This document shows positions 24,181 through 33,322 of a DNA stretch of 64,000 bases, in pieces. The notes below the pieces were generated by a model, which was not told the DNA's origin, did not search any database, and worked only from the letters and a program-made list of their open reading frames with translations. Both the position numbers and the translations under genes were made by a program. This stretch comes from a bacterium (GTDB taxonomy: Bacteria; Patescibacteriota; Saccharimonadia; Saccharimonadales; Saccharimonadaceae), in contig SFVX01000001.1 in NCBI GenBank assembly GCA_004561445.1, forward strand, positions 186,001 to 250,000, written 5' to 3'. Within the stretch, counting starts at the first letter, position 1. Each line of letters begins with the position of its first letter.

Positions 24181-27066
24181 CTATTTACGGCCACGTTTTT
24201 TGTTTTGGCGGGCCTTTTTCTTATCTTTGCGAGCCTGGTTGCGCTTGGTATTGCGGTTGGTATTCTTGCCAGATGCGATGGTGGTGCGAGTTTCGACTTT
24301 GGTAAGACCATTTTCGTCTTTACTAAACTCGTCGTCCATATTCTTGGCGCCGGCAGAAACTTCGTTGACGCCCTTTTCGGTGGCACTTTCGGCCATCTTG
24401 GTGAGCTCGGTGTCGTAGTTGTCATCGGAGAGCTCGTTGACGTCTTGGAGACGGACCGAGAGGAGGATCTTCATGACTTCCTCACGCAAAGCACGCTGGA
24501 GGCCATCGAAGAGCTTTTGGGACTCGGCGCGATACTCAACGAGCGGATCACGCTGACCAACGGAACGCCAGTGAATACCCTCACGAAGATGCTGCATATT
24601 TTCGAGATGCTGCATCCAAAGCGTATCGAGAACCTGCAAGTAAACTTCACGCTCGATTTTGCGCATAGTATCTTCGCCAAATTCGAGCTCTTTGTCGGAG
24701 TAGAGTTCTTCAACGGCCGCGAGCGCAAGCTTGTAGCGATCTTTTTCTTTGCGCATGAGACCAATGGTTTCGAGAAGATCGTCGTCGAGGTCGAAAACTT
24801 TCTTAAAATTGGCGACGAAGTCTTTGTTAACACGAGAACTAAACTGAGTAAGTTCGGCGATCTCATCCTTGTAGAGACGAGAAATTTCTGGACGGATATT
24901 ATCGCCATCGAGAATGCGGCGACGCATAGTATAGACTACTTTGCGGTGACGATTGATAACGTTATCGTATTGAACAACGTTCTTGCGGGAGTCGAAGTTG
25001 AAACCTTCGATGCGTTTTTGAGCCTGCTCAAGAGTCTTACTGACAGTCTTGTTGCGGATAGGCATATCATCGTCGATGCCAAGACGTTGCATCAATAGCG
25101 CAATGCGGTCGCCTTGGAAGATGCGCATAAGGTCATCTTCGCAAGAGACGAAGAATTGCGTAGTGCCCGGATCGCCCTGACGACCACCACGACCACGAAG
25201 CTGGTTGTCAACACGGCGAGAATCATGGCGAGCAGTGCCGATAACAACAAGACCGCCGAGTTCTTTGACGCCTTTACCGAGCTTGATATCTGTACCACGG
25301 CCAGCCATGTTGGTGGCTAGTGTAACGGCACCTTTTTCGCCGGCTTTTTCGATAATAGCGGCTTCGCGCTCATTATTCTTAGCGTTTAGAAGTTCGAATG
25401 GAATGCCTTCTTTTTGGAGATAAGCGGCGATGCGCTCGTTGTTGGCAATAGAATCGGAGCCAATTAGGACAGGCTGACCCTTTTCGTGATATTTTTTAAC
25501 TTCAGCAGCAACAGCTTTGAGCTTGGCAGCTTCAGTACGATAGATGAGGTCATCTTTATCGACACGGGCAATCTTTTTGTTCGGTGGAATCTGAATGACG
25601 TCGAGGGCATAAATCTGCTGGAACTCTTCAGCTTCAGTGAAGGCAGTACCAGTCATACCGGAGAGCTTATTATAGAGACGGAAGAAGTTCTGGAAGGAAA
25701 TTGTGGCGAGCGTAGTAGATTCTTGGCGAACTTGGACACCCTCTTTAGCCTCGATGGCCTGATGAAGACCTTCGTTGTAACGACGACCGTTCATGAGACG
25801 ACCAGTGTGTTCGTCGACAATTACAACTTCACCAGAATTGGTTACGACATAGTCTTTGTCGCGTTTGAAGAGAGTCTCAGCGCGGAGAGCTTGCTCCATA
25901 TGATAGACAAGGCGAGTATTAGCGGTCGAGTAAAGCGTCTCGACACCAAGGATTTTCTGAACTTTGTCGACACCTTCATCGGTCAAAGCGACGGTGCGAC
26001 GCTTTTCGTCGATTATATAGTCATTATCGGAAAGCTGAGCTGCAACTTTGGCGAACTGATAATAACTTTCTGGATTGTCGCCGGCTGGAGCGGAAATAAT
26101 GAGTGGCGTACGGGCTTCATCAATCAAGATGGAGTCGACTTCATCGACGATTGCGAAGTTGAGCTCGCGTTGACGCAAGTACTCTGGGTCTTTGACCATG
26201 TTGTCGCGAAGGTAGTCGAAACCGAACTCGTTGTTGGTACCATAAGTCACATCACAAAGATAAGCCTCTTTGCGAGTAGCAGGTTTCAGATGTTTGAGAC
26301 GAGGATCGTCATGATTTTCGTTTTCATATTCGGCATCATAGACAAAGCTAGCTTCATTAATGATGACGCCAACGGAGAGGCCGAGGAAGTTATAAAGTTC
26401 ACCCATCCAACCCGCATCACGCTGAGCGAGATAGTCGTTTACAGTCACAACATGAACACCGCGACCTGTCAAGGCATTGAGGTAGACTGGGAGGGTCGCT
26501 ACGAGAGTTTTACCTTCGCCAGTTTTCATCTCGGCGACGTTGCCCTCATGAAGGGCGATACCGCCGATAAGCTGAACGTCAAACGGACGCATCTTGAGGA
26601 TGCGCTCACTAGCTTCACGAACGAGCGCGAAAGCGTCTGGCAAAATCTGGTCAAGCGCCTTATTAGTATTGGCGATATTAACCTGCTTTGGATCGACTTT
26701 TTTGGTAGTCTTATCGGACTTTTTACCGGATTTTTTACCGGCTTTGACTTTAGCGGCCGCAATCTTGGCTTGATTTTGCTTTTGGAGCTTGCTAAGACGC
26801 TTTTTGAGAACTTCGGTTTGTTCCTGAAGTTCTTTTTTGCTCATGCTGGCGTATTTGTCGGAAAGCTTATTAATCTCGGCAACACGACCACGCAAACGGC
26901 GAAGGTTGCGTTTTTGGGCGTCACCAAAAATATGCTGCAAGAATTTGGTTGTTGCGGTTTTATCGGCAAGTTTGTCGGTAGGCTTCTTTTCTTTTGGCGC
27001 TTTTACCGACTTTTTGGATTTTTGTGTTTCCACCTTTTTCTGATGCTCAGACCTCTTTTCTTTCAT
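24181..27066 (-). CDS. secA: Protein translocase subunit SecA
   Basis: About 961 residues from the ATG at 27066, chosen because TATACT lies exactly 6 nt upstream; a longer frame exists but has no family similarity. NBD1 shows MKTGEGKTLVATLPVYLNAL and VDEVDSILIDEARTPLIIS. The preprotein cross-linking domain holds the Lys/Ser link, and NBD2 holds TNMAGRGTDIKLG and GRGGRQGDPGTTQF. The N-terminus has an extra Lys-rich stretch and the C-terminus is Arg/Lys-rich without the Cys zinc motif. It is the motor of Sec export for the many secreted proteins here. Confidence 0.96.
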   Translation of the reverse strand: MKEKRSEHQKKVETQKSKKSVKAPKEKKPTDKLADKTATTKFLQHIFGDAQKRNLRRLRGRVAEINKLSDKYASMSKKELQEQTEVLKKRLSKLQKQNQAKIAAAKVKAGKKSGKKSDKTTKKVDPKQVNIANTNKALDQILPDAFALVREASERILKMRPFDVQLIGGIALHEGNVAEMKTGEGKTLVATLPVYLNALTGRGVHVVTVNDYLAQRDAGWMGELYNFLGLSVGVIINEASFVYDAEYENENHDDPRLKHLKPATRKEAYLCDVTYGTNNEFGFDYLRDNMVKDPEYLRQRELNFAIVDEVDSILIDEARTPLIISAPAGDNPESYYQFAKVAAQLSDNDYIIDEKRRTVALTDEGVDKVQKILGVETLYSTANTRLVYHMEQALRAETLFKRDKDYVVTNSGEVVIVDEHTGRLMNGRRYNEGLHQAIEAKEGVQVRQESTTLATISFQNFFRLYNKLSGMTGTAFTEAEEFQQIYALDVIQIPPNKKIARVDKDDLIYRTEAAKLKAVAAEVKKYHEKGQPVLIGSDSIANNERIAAYLQKEGIPFELLNAKNNEREAAIIEKAGEKGAVTLATNMAGRGTDIKLGKGVKELGGLVVIGTARHDSRRVDNQLRGRGGRQGDPGTTQFFVSCEDDLMRIFQGDRIALLMQRLGIDDDMPIRNKTVSKTLEQAQKRIEGFNFDSRKNVVQYDNVINRHRKVVYTMRRRILDGDNIRPEISRLYKDEIAELTQFSSRVNKDFVANFKKVFDLDDDLLETIGLMRKEKDRYKLALAAVEELYSDKELEFGEDTMRKIEREVYLQVLDTLWMQHLENMQHLREGIHWRSVGQRDPLVEYRAESQKLFDGLQRALREEVMKILLSVRLQDVNELSDDNYDTELTKMAESATEKGVNEVSAGAKNMDDEFSKDENGLTKVETRTTIASGKNTNRNTKRNQARKDKKKARQNKKRGRK

Positions 27067-27072
27067 TGTAAC

Positions 27073-27078
27073 AGTATA
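27073..27078 (-). promoter_or_regulatory. -10 of leaderless secA
   Basis: TATACT with 6 nt (gttaca) to the ATG, preceded by TGG. It sits just past the raiA stop. Confidence 0.6.
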
Positions 27079-27085
27079 CCACGGC

Positions 27086-27457
27086 TTATTTCTTGAAAAA
27101 GCGCTTGAGGAATCCTTTCTTGTCGTAATTGGTTGTTTCTGTCTTAAAGCGGCGAATCTGACCTTCGAGCTTGGCCTCAATAAGGTCTACGCCGGCAAAT
27201 ACGTTGGAAGTTTCATCCTTTGCGACGAGAACTTTGCCATTAATATCTGAACTACCCGGAATATCGAGCGAAGCGGTAATTTCATACTTGTTACCATGAG
27301 CACGATCTACCTGAGTGACAACTACTTTAGCGGCGACATCTTTACGGTTATCGCGCGGGAGATAGCGGTCAAGCTTGCCAAGGCGCTTCATGACATACTT
27401 CTGAAAGCCCTCCTCGACTTTGTAATTTGAACCACTAATGTCAATATTTTCGATCAT
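27086..27457 (-). CDS. raiA: Ribosome hibernation factor HPF/RaiA
   Basis: 123 residues from the ATG at 27457; GGAAAGGAGA lies upstream inside the end of serS. The fold signature is visible: IDISGSNYKVEEGFQKYVMKRLGKLDRYLP, then AAKVVVTQVDRAHGNKYEITASLDIPG and the SNVFAGVDLIEAKLEGQIRRFK helix. This is the short form with a Lys/Phe-rich tail rather than the long HPF. It binds idle ribosomes between A and P sites. It overlaps serS. Confidence 0.88.
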   Translation of the reverse strand: MIENIDISGSNYKVEEGFQKYVMKRLGKLDRYLPRDNRKDVAAKVVVTQVDRAHGNKYEITASLDIPGSSDINGKVLVAKDETSNVFAGVDLIEAKLEGQIRRFKTETTNYDKKGFLKRFFKK

Positions 27458-27458
27458 T

Positions 27459-28763
27459 TTAAAGGATCTCCTTTCCATTTAGATATTTACGCAAAACTTC
27501 AGGCACACGAACCGTCATGTCCTCGTTTTGGTAGTTCTCGATGACCGCGATCATAATGCGACCGAGTGCGAAGGCCGTAGCATCGTTGGTATGAACGAGC
27601 TCAACTTCGCCAGTCTCGTCGCGACGCACGCGCGTATTGAGGCGGCGGGATTGATAATCTGTCATATAATCGGCAGTATGCGTTTCGCGATACTTGCCCT
27701 GGCCTGGGAGCCAGACTTCCATGTCGATACCACGAGCATCGGGCTTGCCAATATCAAAAGTACACTTGCGGATAACGCGATAAGGCAAGCGAAGTTGCTC
27801 GATGAGCCAACGCTGAATAGCAACGAAGAGCTCGTGTTCTTCACGGCTGGTTTCTTTGGTACTGAAGCTTTCCATTTCGAGCTTATCAAACTGGTGCATG
27901 CGAATGATACCTTCCATGTCTTTACCATAGGTACCAGCCTCTTGACGGAAGCTAGTAGCGTAGCCTAGGTAGCGAACTGGCAAATCTTGCTCGGCAAAAA
28001 TCTCGCCAGCGTGCATAGAACCAAGAACATGCTCGGCACTGCCCTGAAGCCAAAGTTCTTCGCCTTCGATCTTGTAGCGATCATCGCGTGGCTCAAGACG
28101 ATCCATAGCATCATACATCTCAGTACGGAGCATGAGTGGCGGCAAAACAGTCGTAAATGGCTTAGTCGAAATATGCTCTAGATGGTTAGCTTCGCAAATT
28201 TCCTTGATAACACCTTCGTCGGAGAGGCTATTCATGACAAAGTTAACAATGGCCATCTGAAGCGAGACCATTTCGCCCTTAATGTAGGCAAAGCGAGCAC
28301 CGGTAACCTTGGAGGCACGCTCTTTGTCGATCCAGCCGCGAGCTTGGCCGATTTCGTAGTGGTTTTTTGGCTCAAAATTAAACTTGGTTGGCTCGCCGCA
28401 AACCTCGGCAACTTCGTTCTCGTCTTCGCTGAGACCAACCGGCACATCATCACAAGGGACGTTCGGGACAGTTTTGAGCTTAGCTAGAAAATCAGACTCA
28501 ACTGAACTGAGCTTTTCCTCGAGAGATGAGAGTTCTTGCTTGATTTCTTTGCCACGAGAGATGAGAGCTTGGTCTGGTTGGCCATTTTTCATCTGGGAAG
28601 AAATCTGGTTGCGCTCCTGGCGCAAAATATCGGTTTTTTGGGATAGCTCTTTGCGCGCGTCATCGAGCTGGAGAATTTCGTCAAGATCTATGGTGTAGCC
28701 CTTGTTCTTGATTGCGTCTTCAACTTTCTGACGATTGTCGCGAATATAGTTGATGTCTAGCAT
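27459..28763 (-). CDS. serS: Serine--tRNA ligase
   Basis: 434 residues. The N-terminal antiparallel coiled coil (about 30-100) clamps the tRNA long arm. The class II core holds motif 2 (RYLGYATSFRQEAGTYGKDMEGIIRMHQFDKLEM) and motif 3 (NDATAFALGRIMIAVIENYQNEDMTVRVPEVLRKYL). It charges tRNA-Ser. It is divergent from the 28838 gene. TAAAAT lies 9 nt before the ATG. No T-box was seen. Confidence 0.96.
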   Translation of the reverse strand: MLDINYIRDNRQKVEDAIKNKGYTIDLDEILQLDDARKELSQKTDILRQERNQISSQMKNGQPDQALISRGKEIKQELSSLEEKLSSVESDFLAKLKTVPNVPCDDVPVGLSEDENEVAEVCGEPTKFNFEPKNHYEIGQARGWIDKERASKVTGARFAYIKGEMVSLQMAIVNFVMNSLSDEGVIKEICEANHLEHISTKPFTTVLPPLMLRTEMYDAMDRLEPRDDRYKIEGEELWLQGSAEHVLGSMHAGEIFAEQDLPVRYLGYATSFRQEAGTYGKDMEGIIRMHQFDKLEMESFSTKETSREEHELFVAIQRWLIEQLRLPYRVIRKCTFDIGKPDARGIDMEVWLPGQGKYRETHTADYMTDYQSRRLNTRVRRDETGEVELVHTNDATAFALGRIMIAVIENYQNEDMTVRVPEVLRKYLNGKEIL

Positions 28764-28825
28764 AATACCTATATTTTATCATCTTTTTCAAGGTGATGAT
28801 AGCATATAATGTTTCACACTCGTGC

Positions 28826-28831
28826 TATAAT
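28826..28831 (+). promoter_or_regulatory. -10 of a leaderless transcript
   Basis: TGC-TATAAT followed by 6 nt and the ATG at 28838. Confidence 0.65.
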
Positions 28832-28837
28832 TTGCTT

Positions 28838-29218
28838 ATGGATAAAAAGCTGAAAGCCTGCATTGAATATATTGAGAGCGAATATAAAGACAAAAACAAG
28901 AAGGCCTCCGAAGAGCTAATCTCATATCATTTACAGATGGTGCAACATTTTCAGCACGAGCGTCTTGTGCATCTGATCGTAACGATGTTCTTTGCTTTGT
29001 TTTTATTGATTTCTTTTGCGATGTTTATCTTTATGTCAATTACTTTGACAAAATGTGGCGAAATTTTGATTATTGGCACGGGGCTGATTACACTGATTTT
29101 GCTGATAACGACGCTGTTTTATGCGGCGCATTATTATAAGCTAGAGAATGGCACGCAGCGACTTGAGGATATGACGCGCAAATTATATGGGCGCGATTGG
29201 TGGAAAAAGCGAAAATAA
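28838..29218 (+). CDS. Two-helix membrane protein of unknown function
   Basis: 126 residues. There is a charged helical N-terminus (1-50, DKKLKACIEYIESEYKDKNKK) and two adjacent membrane helices (about 46-70 and 78-100), with a basic cytosolic tail ending RDWWKKRK. The family is not recognised. The ATG at 28838 is chosen because of the 6-nt spacing from the extended -10. It is monocistronic and ends in the 29220-29248 terminator. Confidence 0.65.
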   Translation: MDKKLKACIEYIESEYKDKNKKASEELISYHLQMVQHFQHERLVHLIVTMFFALFLLISFAMFIFMSITLTKCGEILIIGTGLITLILLITTLFYAAHYYKLENGTQRLEDMTRKLYGRDWWKKRK

Positions 29219-29219
29219 A

Positions 29220-29248
29220 AAATCTCCCCACTGAATTTGGGGAGATTT
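29220..29248. terminator. Bidirectional terminator
   Basis: AAATCTCCCC/GGGGAGATTT with a 9-nt loop between the convergent 28838 gene and rpmE2. Confidence 0.85.
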
Positions 29249-29254
29249 CTGTAA

Positions 29255-29587
29255 CTATTTGTTGGCTTCTTTTTCGGCTTTTTTGATAGCCTCTTTTTGA
29301 GCCTTGATAGCCTTGTTGCTGAGAGCGGTCTTGAGTGATGCGGCCTTCTTGGAACGAGCCTTGAAGCGATCAACACGACCCTCGGTATCGATGATTTTCT
29401 CTTCACCAGTGAAGAATGGGTGAGAAGCACTCGAAATCTGAACTTTTACGAGTGGATATTCATTGCCATCGGTCCACTTGATCGTCTCTTCTGACTGTGC
29501 AGTAGAGCGAGTTAGAAAAGAAAACTTTGCCTGCTCATCGGCAAACACAACAAAGCGATAGTCTTTAGGTTGGATTGATGTTTTCAT
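29255..29587 (-). CDS. rpmE2: 50S ribosomal protein L31 type B
   Basis: 110 residues. It opens MKTSIQPKDYRFVVFADEQAKFSFLTRST and continues YPLVKVQISSASHPFFTGEEKIIDTEGRVDRF, the type B (Cys-free, zinc-independent) L31 pattern. A Lys/Ala-rich C-terminal extension follows (about 80-110). Type B forms often replace zinc-binding L31 under zinc limitation; whether a second copy exists cannot be seen. TATAAT lies 11 nt before the ATG. Confidence 0.92.
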   Translation of the reverse strand: MKTSIQPKDYRFVVFADEQAKFSFLTRSTAQSEETIKWTDGNEYPLVKVQISSASHPFFTGEEKIIDTEGRVDRFKARSKKAASLKTALSNKAIKAQKEAIKKAEKEANK

Positions 29588-29713
29588 AATTACTGATAAT
29601 TATATCAGATTAGATGGAGGAAGTAAAGGGTCTAAAGATTTGGAGGGCTTATGGATACAAAATGCTGGCTGCGCGAGTGAGTTTTTGTTATTTTGCCCCG
29701 CTTTGTCTATAAT

Positions 29714-30253
29714 CTACTGACTCCAACCGATATGCCTAATTATCGACACAGAATAAAAATAGATTAACGGCGAGAGCATCATAATAACGCCAATACCAAC
29801 AATGAGATAATCTTTAAGAGCATGCTTTTTGCGCTTAAAACTAGACTCCATGGTGATCCCGGCGATAATAATGGCCACAAGAATAATTAGATAATATAGA
29901 GCAGCTAAAGAAAACATAATACCAGCCATTACGCCTAAATCAGCACTAGCCGGTAGACAGAACGGTAAAACAATCATCACAAGGACAACACACAAACCTA
30001 AAATAATAGACCAATATTTGCAAAGTCTGATTCTTTTATTCCAGTCCTTTTGTTCGCGTTTGGCGGTAACCGCTTTCTCCGTCTCCTCGATAGTAGTCTT
30101 GTCAATAGTCATCGCCGCCGAAGGATCGGCCGGTTGATTCGCTCCCCTACCTACGGTTGCGGTTGGATAAATTTGCTGAGCGAGATCTGGCGCAGGAATT
30201 TTTGATTGTTCTGCACCAGATTGTGCCTGATCTTTTGTTTTTTCGCTTTTCAT
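29714..30253 (-). CDS. Membrane protein with disordered N-terminus
   Basis: 179 residues: a polar, Ala/Gln/Pro-rich N-terminal half (1-75) and three hydrophobic segments (about 83-101, 106-131, 146-170). The family is not recognised. The -10 TGC-TATAGT lies about 16 nt before the ATG without an obvious ribosome-binding site. The 126 bp between its stop and rpmE2 holds only the rpmE2 promoter. Confidence 0.6.
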   Translation of the reverse strand: MKSEKTKDQAQSGAEQSKIPAPDLAQQIYPTATVGRGANQPADPSAAMTIDKTTIEETEKAVTAKREQKDWNKRIRLCKYWSIILGLCVVLVMIVLPFCLPASADLGVMAGIMFSLAALYYLIILVAIIIAGITMESSFKRKKHALKDYLIVGIGVIMMLSPLIYFYSVSIIRHIGWSQ

Positions 30254-30270
30254 ATAATGCTTTTGTTTAA

Positions 30271-30483
30271 CTATAGCATAAAATCAACATGGTGCCGAAA
30301 AGCCTCATGGAGCGTTTTCGCATCTATAACACCTTCTTCGTACGTAAGAGCGTCATGAAGGAAGTCCCAATTGAAGAGGTCAACGCCGTATTCAAGCGCA
30401 ATCTCCCATGTAACGATTACGAGACGTCTCAAATGATTCTTAACCTCCGTGGCGTGGTGGATGGCGAGCTTCTCGTGTCGCAA
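30271..30483 (-). CDS. Possible small helical protein or gene remnant
   Basis: A 70-codon frame with TTG start. The translation is helical and His-rich (HLRRLVIVTWEIALEYGVDLFN, then DFLHDALTYEEG and HEAFRHHVDFML). The base composition is distinctly G+C-richer than the flanks, so the stretch is or was coding. The opposite strand also holds a 78-codon frame (30289-30525) that cannot be excluded. Neither has a convincing start signal, so this may be a fragment. Confidence 0.35.
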   Translation of the reverse strand: MRHEKLAIHHATEVKNHLRRLVIVTWEIALEYGVDLFNWDFLHDALTYEEGVIDAKTLHEAFRHHVDFML

Positions 30484-30574
30484 CTGAGCTTCGTGGATGA
30501 CGCGTCAGAGACGCTGGTGGGATAGCAAGAGGGTTGATATATTTAGATTTTATATCATGATTTAAGCGTAAAAC

Positions 30575-30652
30575 TTATTTCTTCGTAGGGGTAAGCTTTA
30601 TTTTTATTATAACTTCGCCATTTGAATTTAGCTTAATTTCTTTAATCTCCAA
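30575..30652 (-). CDS. Possible 25-residue small protein
   Basis: A TTG start preceded at the right distance by the strong site AGAAAGGAGGAAAGC, then MEIKEIKLNSNGEVIIKIKL and TPTKK before TAA. The peptide has an alternating pattern suggesting two beta strands. There is no independent evidence of expression beyond the ribosome-binding site. It lies between the tRNA-Lys terminator and the frame at 30271. Confidence 0.4.
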   Translation of the reverse strand: MEIKEIKLNSNGEVIIKIKLTPTKK

Positions 30653-30707
30653 AGCTTTCCTCCTTTCTCCGCCAGATTTTTAATGTTCTTTGATTGGGAA
30701 TTTTCTT

Positions 30708-30743
30708 ATAAAAAATCCTGAGAAGGATTAACTTCTCAGGATT
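30708..30743 (-). terminator. Terminator after tRNA-Lys
   Basis: 12-bp stem AATCCTGAGAAG/CTTCTCAGGATT then TTTTTTAT on the minus strand. Confidence 0.9.
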
Positions 30744-30754
30744 AAGATTCTTTA

Positions 30755-30831
30755 TGGTGAGTCAGGTGGGACTTGAACCCACGACACTCTGCTTAAGAGG
30801 CAGATGCTCTAACCAGCTGAGCTACTGACCC
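30755..30831 (-). tRNA. tRNA-Lys (anticodon CTT)
   Basis: A 77-nt cloverleaf with an encoded CCA. Acceptor GGGTCAG/CTGACTC, anticodon stem TCTGC/GCAGA with loop CTCTTAA, T-arm GTGGGTTCAAGTCCCAC. The anticodon CTT reads AAG. Confidence 0.95.
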
Positions 30832-30851
30832 ATATCGCCAAATCTCTACTT

Positions 30852-30880
30852 ATTATAGCAAAGATTTAGCATTTTTGCAA
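30852..30880 (-). promoter_or_regulatory. tRNA-Lys promoter
   Basis: TTGCAA, 17 bp ending TTTGC, TATAAT on the minus strand. Confidence 0.85.
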
Positions 30881-30928
30881 GTATCTACATGTTTTTGGTT
30901 GCGATAGATCTAGCTCCACCCCGTAAAT

Positions 30929-33322
30929 CTACTCCACAGGCGTAAAATGCGTGCCGCACATAATCTTGACGCGATCGCCACGCTTATAGATTTGGCCGTC
31001 AACCGAATTGCGGTAATAGGTGCTAGTGGCCGGAAGCGTAAAATCCGCACCCTCTGCAATTGTAGTCTTGTAATCACCTACAGAAACTGGCCAAATACGC
31101 TTGTTTTGCAGGATAGTCGGAGAGATCCTAGATTTTAGATCGAAGTTTTGTAAATCATCCGCCATAAGCCTACTTTGTGGTTTTAGCCACATATGCGGAG
31201 CAACTTGGTTGGTTGCGAGATAGCCCTTAAAATCATCGATACTCATATAGCCGGCGTCGGTGATGGCTTTGATCTCGCCCATACGCATACCGACAAACAT
31301 GTATTCCGGCACGGTATCGGCAAATTTAGCATAGTCGTAGACGCTGCCCGGCTGAGCAAGGTAAGCCTCGCGCAGAGCCAGCCAGCGCATATCCGTATCA
31401 AAGCCGTAGAGATTCGATAGTGCAACCGTACCATCGGTCGTAATGATACCGTTGGCGATTATGTTATAGAAGCGCGCGGAAACGACATGGTAGTACTCGA
31501 CCGTTTCATAAACAATCGCCGTACTCTCGACGCGAACCGCCCGTAAGTGACCGTCAACTAGCTTGTAAACCTTAGTCCCTGGGGTAAAATCTGGGTCGGA
31601 AACAGATACGAACTGGTTTTTATCGACATCAAAGACACCGTGATGCATGACAGTTTTGAGCTCCGAGCCATCACTAAAGCGCGTGAGACGATAGCTGATT
31701 GCAGTATGCTTGCGCTCGATCCAGATTGGATATTCAGCGTCGAGCTGGCCGGTTTCGTAGTTCCAAACCGCAAGCAAATCGTTATAGCCGATTTCTTCGA
31801 TAGGCTTAGTTGTGCCGTCAGCAAGCAAAATCTGCGTGCCAGCCGTGAGGCAGCCCCAACTTTCGGCCGTGACGGTAATATCAAGGTCGCCAGTGACATT
31901 TGGAACCGTAAGCGTGCCGGTGTTGCGCGAATAGGTGTAATCCGTGCCAGCCGTTAGTGTGCGGCCATCCATCTTAACGACGATTTCTGCTGGCAAAACA
32001 TTGGGGAAGGATGTACTATAGCTGGCAGTATAAGTTTCACCACGCGTAACCGCAGAAGCACCAGTGGTAGTGACGCGGTCAAGATGATGCGTGACTTTAT
32101 ATTGCCAGAGGAGATTGGTGGTCTCGGAGCGCGAACATGGACCAGCTGCGGTTGAACAAGCTGTAAGGTCGGCGGCCGTGGCGGTGTTGCCAAGCGAATC
32201 TTCGCCATAAACACGAGCGTAATAATCGCCAGCGCTTAGGCCTGTAAAGCTAATTGAGGTTGTATCATCGGTGGTCTTTTTGGTTTGAATCAAATTTCCC
32301 GCTGTGTCAAAAATCTCGACTGTAAAATCTTTAATTGTAACGTCATCGGTTGCACTCCAAGTCACCTGCGCCTCGCCCACAGCGTTGAGGGCGGAAATTT
32401 TAACGTTCGAAATTTGTGGTGCCTCGTGGTCGGTATAGATGACGGACTGGTCGACGTAGAGCGTAATGCGACCAGCATTCATGTCGGCGCCGCCCGAGCG
32501 CATCAGAATCGTGGCGCGCTCATAGGTGGATGGAAAATCTTGCGTGCCAGCAATGCTGACGTAGACCACGTAATCGGCTTCGCTGTTGGCCGGGATAGTG
32601 ATGTTATTAAGCGCAGTGCCCGAGAGCGTAAGCTTTGAGTTGCTGGCAAGAATAAGACTAAAAGTCTTGGCGTAGGTAAAGGAATTCGACACATGCACCG
32701 TAAAGGCCGCTGAGGTGTTTGGTTTACGAAGGTCGCCCGTGAGTGGCTCTTTGACATAGGCAAGCAGGAAGCCGGTGTTGGTTTCGGAGAAATTGATATC
32801 GATACCGCCAATGACCGTGAAGTCGCCCGAAACAGTAGGCGCGAAGGTGGCACGGATATTGAACTTGATAGTTTCGCCGTGCTTGATGACGTCGCCGTTT
32901 TTAATGCCGATTAGCTCATACTCGGCACTGAGCGTATCGACGGGCTTGCCGTTTTTGTCGGTAAACTGAGTCTGCCAATAGTTGGTCGAAAAAGTTTGGT
33001 CATAAAAAGTATCGTTGATAACCGTGACCTCAAAATTGGCGTAATATTCGGTCTGATCTTTGGATGCAAAAACCTTGAGGCCAAAATCGATACTGTTATC
33101 GGTAAAAGTTGGATTACTGCTAACGTTTTTACCGTCTACAAAAGTGACGTTTGAAACGTAGATTTTGCCCTGAGTTTTGAGACTGATGTCGCCAGAAACA
33201 TCCAGAATGCGATTGTAACGTGCAAAGCCCACCGTCATAAATGACAACGCAGCAACGATGAGTGACGCGCAAATTGCGACAATTTTACGACTGGAATGAG
33301 TGGACTTAGTTCGTTTTTTCAC
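30929..33322 (-). CDS. Large secreted Hint-domain protein of the TasA-like locus
   Basis: 797 residues with GTG start. The signal region (about 13-38) ends GFARYNRILDVSG, matching the GFAxY...L.(I/V).G opening of both TasA-like proteins, so it is a likely SipW substrate. Beta-rich domains (40-290), an Ig/FN3-like domain (300-385) and a surface-layer type repeat (about 430-488) follow. The Hint domain (491-632) starts at Cys491 (CLTAGTQILLADGTTKPIEEI) and has block B TVMHHGVFDVD; it ends YNIIANGIITTDG, lacking the usual C-terminal His-Asn. An unrecognised C-terminal region (640-797) follows. It may process itself or attach to another molecule. It overlaps the DUF5305 gene by 17 bp. Confidence 0.82.
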   Translation of the reverse strand: MKKRTKSTHSSRKIVAICASLIVAALSFMTVGFARYNRILDVSGDISLKTQGKIYVSNVTFVDGKNVSSNPTFTDNSIDFGLKVFASKDQTEYYANFEVTVINDTFYDQTFSTNYWQTQFTDKNGKPVDTLSAEYELIGIKNGDVIKHGETIKFNIRATFAPTVSGDFTVIGGIDINFSETNTGFLLAYVKEPLTGDLRKPNTSAAFTVHVSNSFTYAKTFSLILASNSKLTLSGTALNNITIPANSEADYVVYVSIAGTQDFPSTYERATILMRSGGADMNAGRITLYVDQSVIYTDHEAPQISNVKISALNAVGEAQVTWSATDDVTIKDFTVEIFDTAGNLIQTKKTTDDTTSISFTGLSAGDYYARVYGEDSLGNTATAADLTACSTAAGPCSRSETTNLLWQYKVTHHLDRVTTTGASAVTRGETYTASYSTSFPNVLPAEIVVKMDGRTLTAGTDYTYSRNTGTLTVPNVTGDLDITVTAESWGCLTAGTQILLADGTTKPIEEIGYNDLLAVWNYETGQLDAEYPIWIERKHTAISYRLTRFSDGSELKTVMHHGVFDVDKNQFVSVSDPDFTPGTKVYKLVDGHLRAVRVESTAIVYETVEYYHVVSARFYNIIANGIITTDGTVALSNLYGFDTDMRWLALREAYLAQPGSVYDYAKFADTVPEYMFVGMRMGEIKAITDAGYMSIDDFKGYLATNQVAPHMWLKPQSRLMADDLQNFDLKSRISPTILQNKRIWPVSVGDYKTTIAEGADFTLPATSTYYRNSVDGQIYKRGDRVKIMCGTHFTPVE

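Noticed and set aside
25486..27096. 536-codon plus-strand frame opposite secA
   Set aside because: It is antisense to well-conserved SecA motifs and has no promoter or ribosome-binding site. Similar long antisense frames opposite rpsB/tsf, clp and nrdD are produced by the codon bias of this genome.
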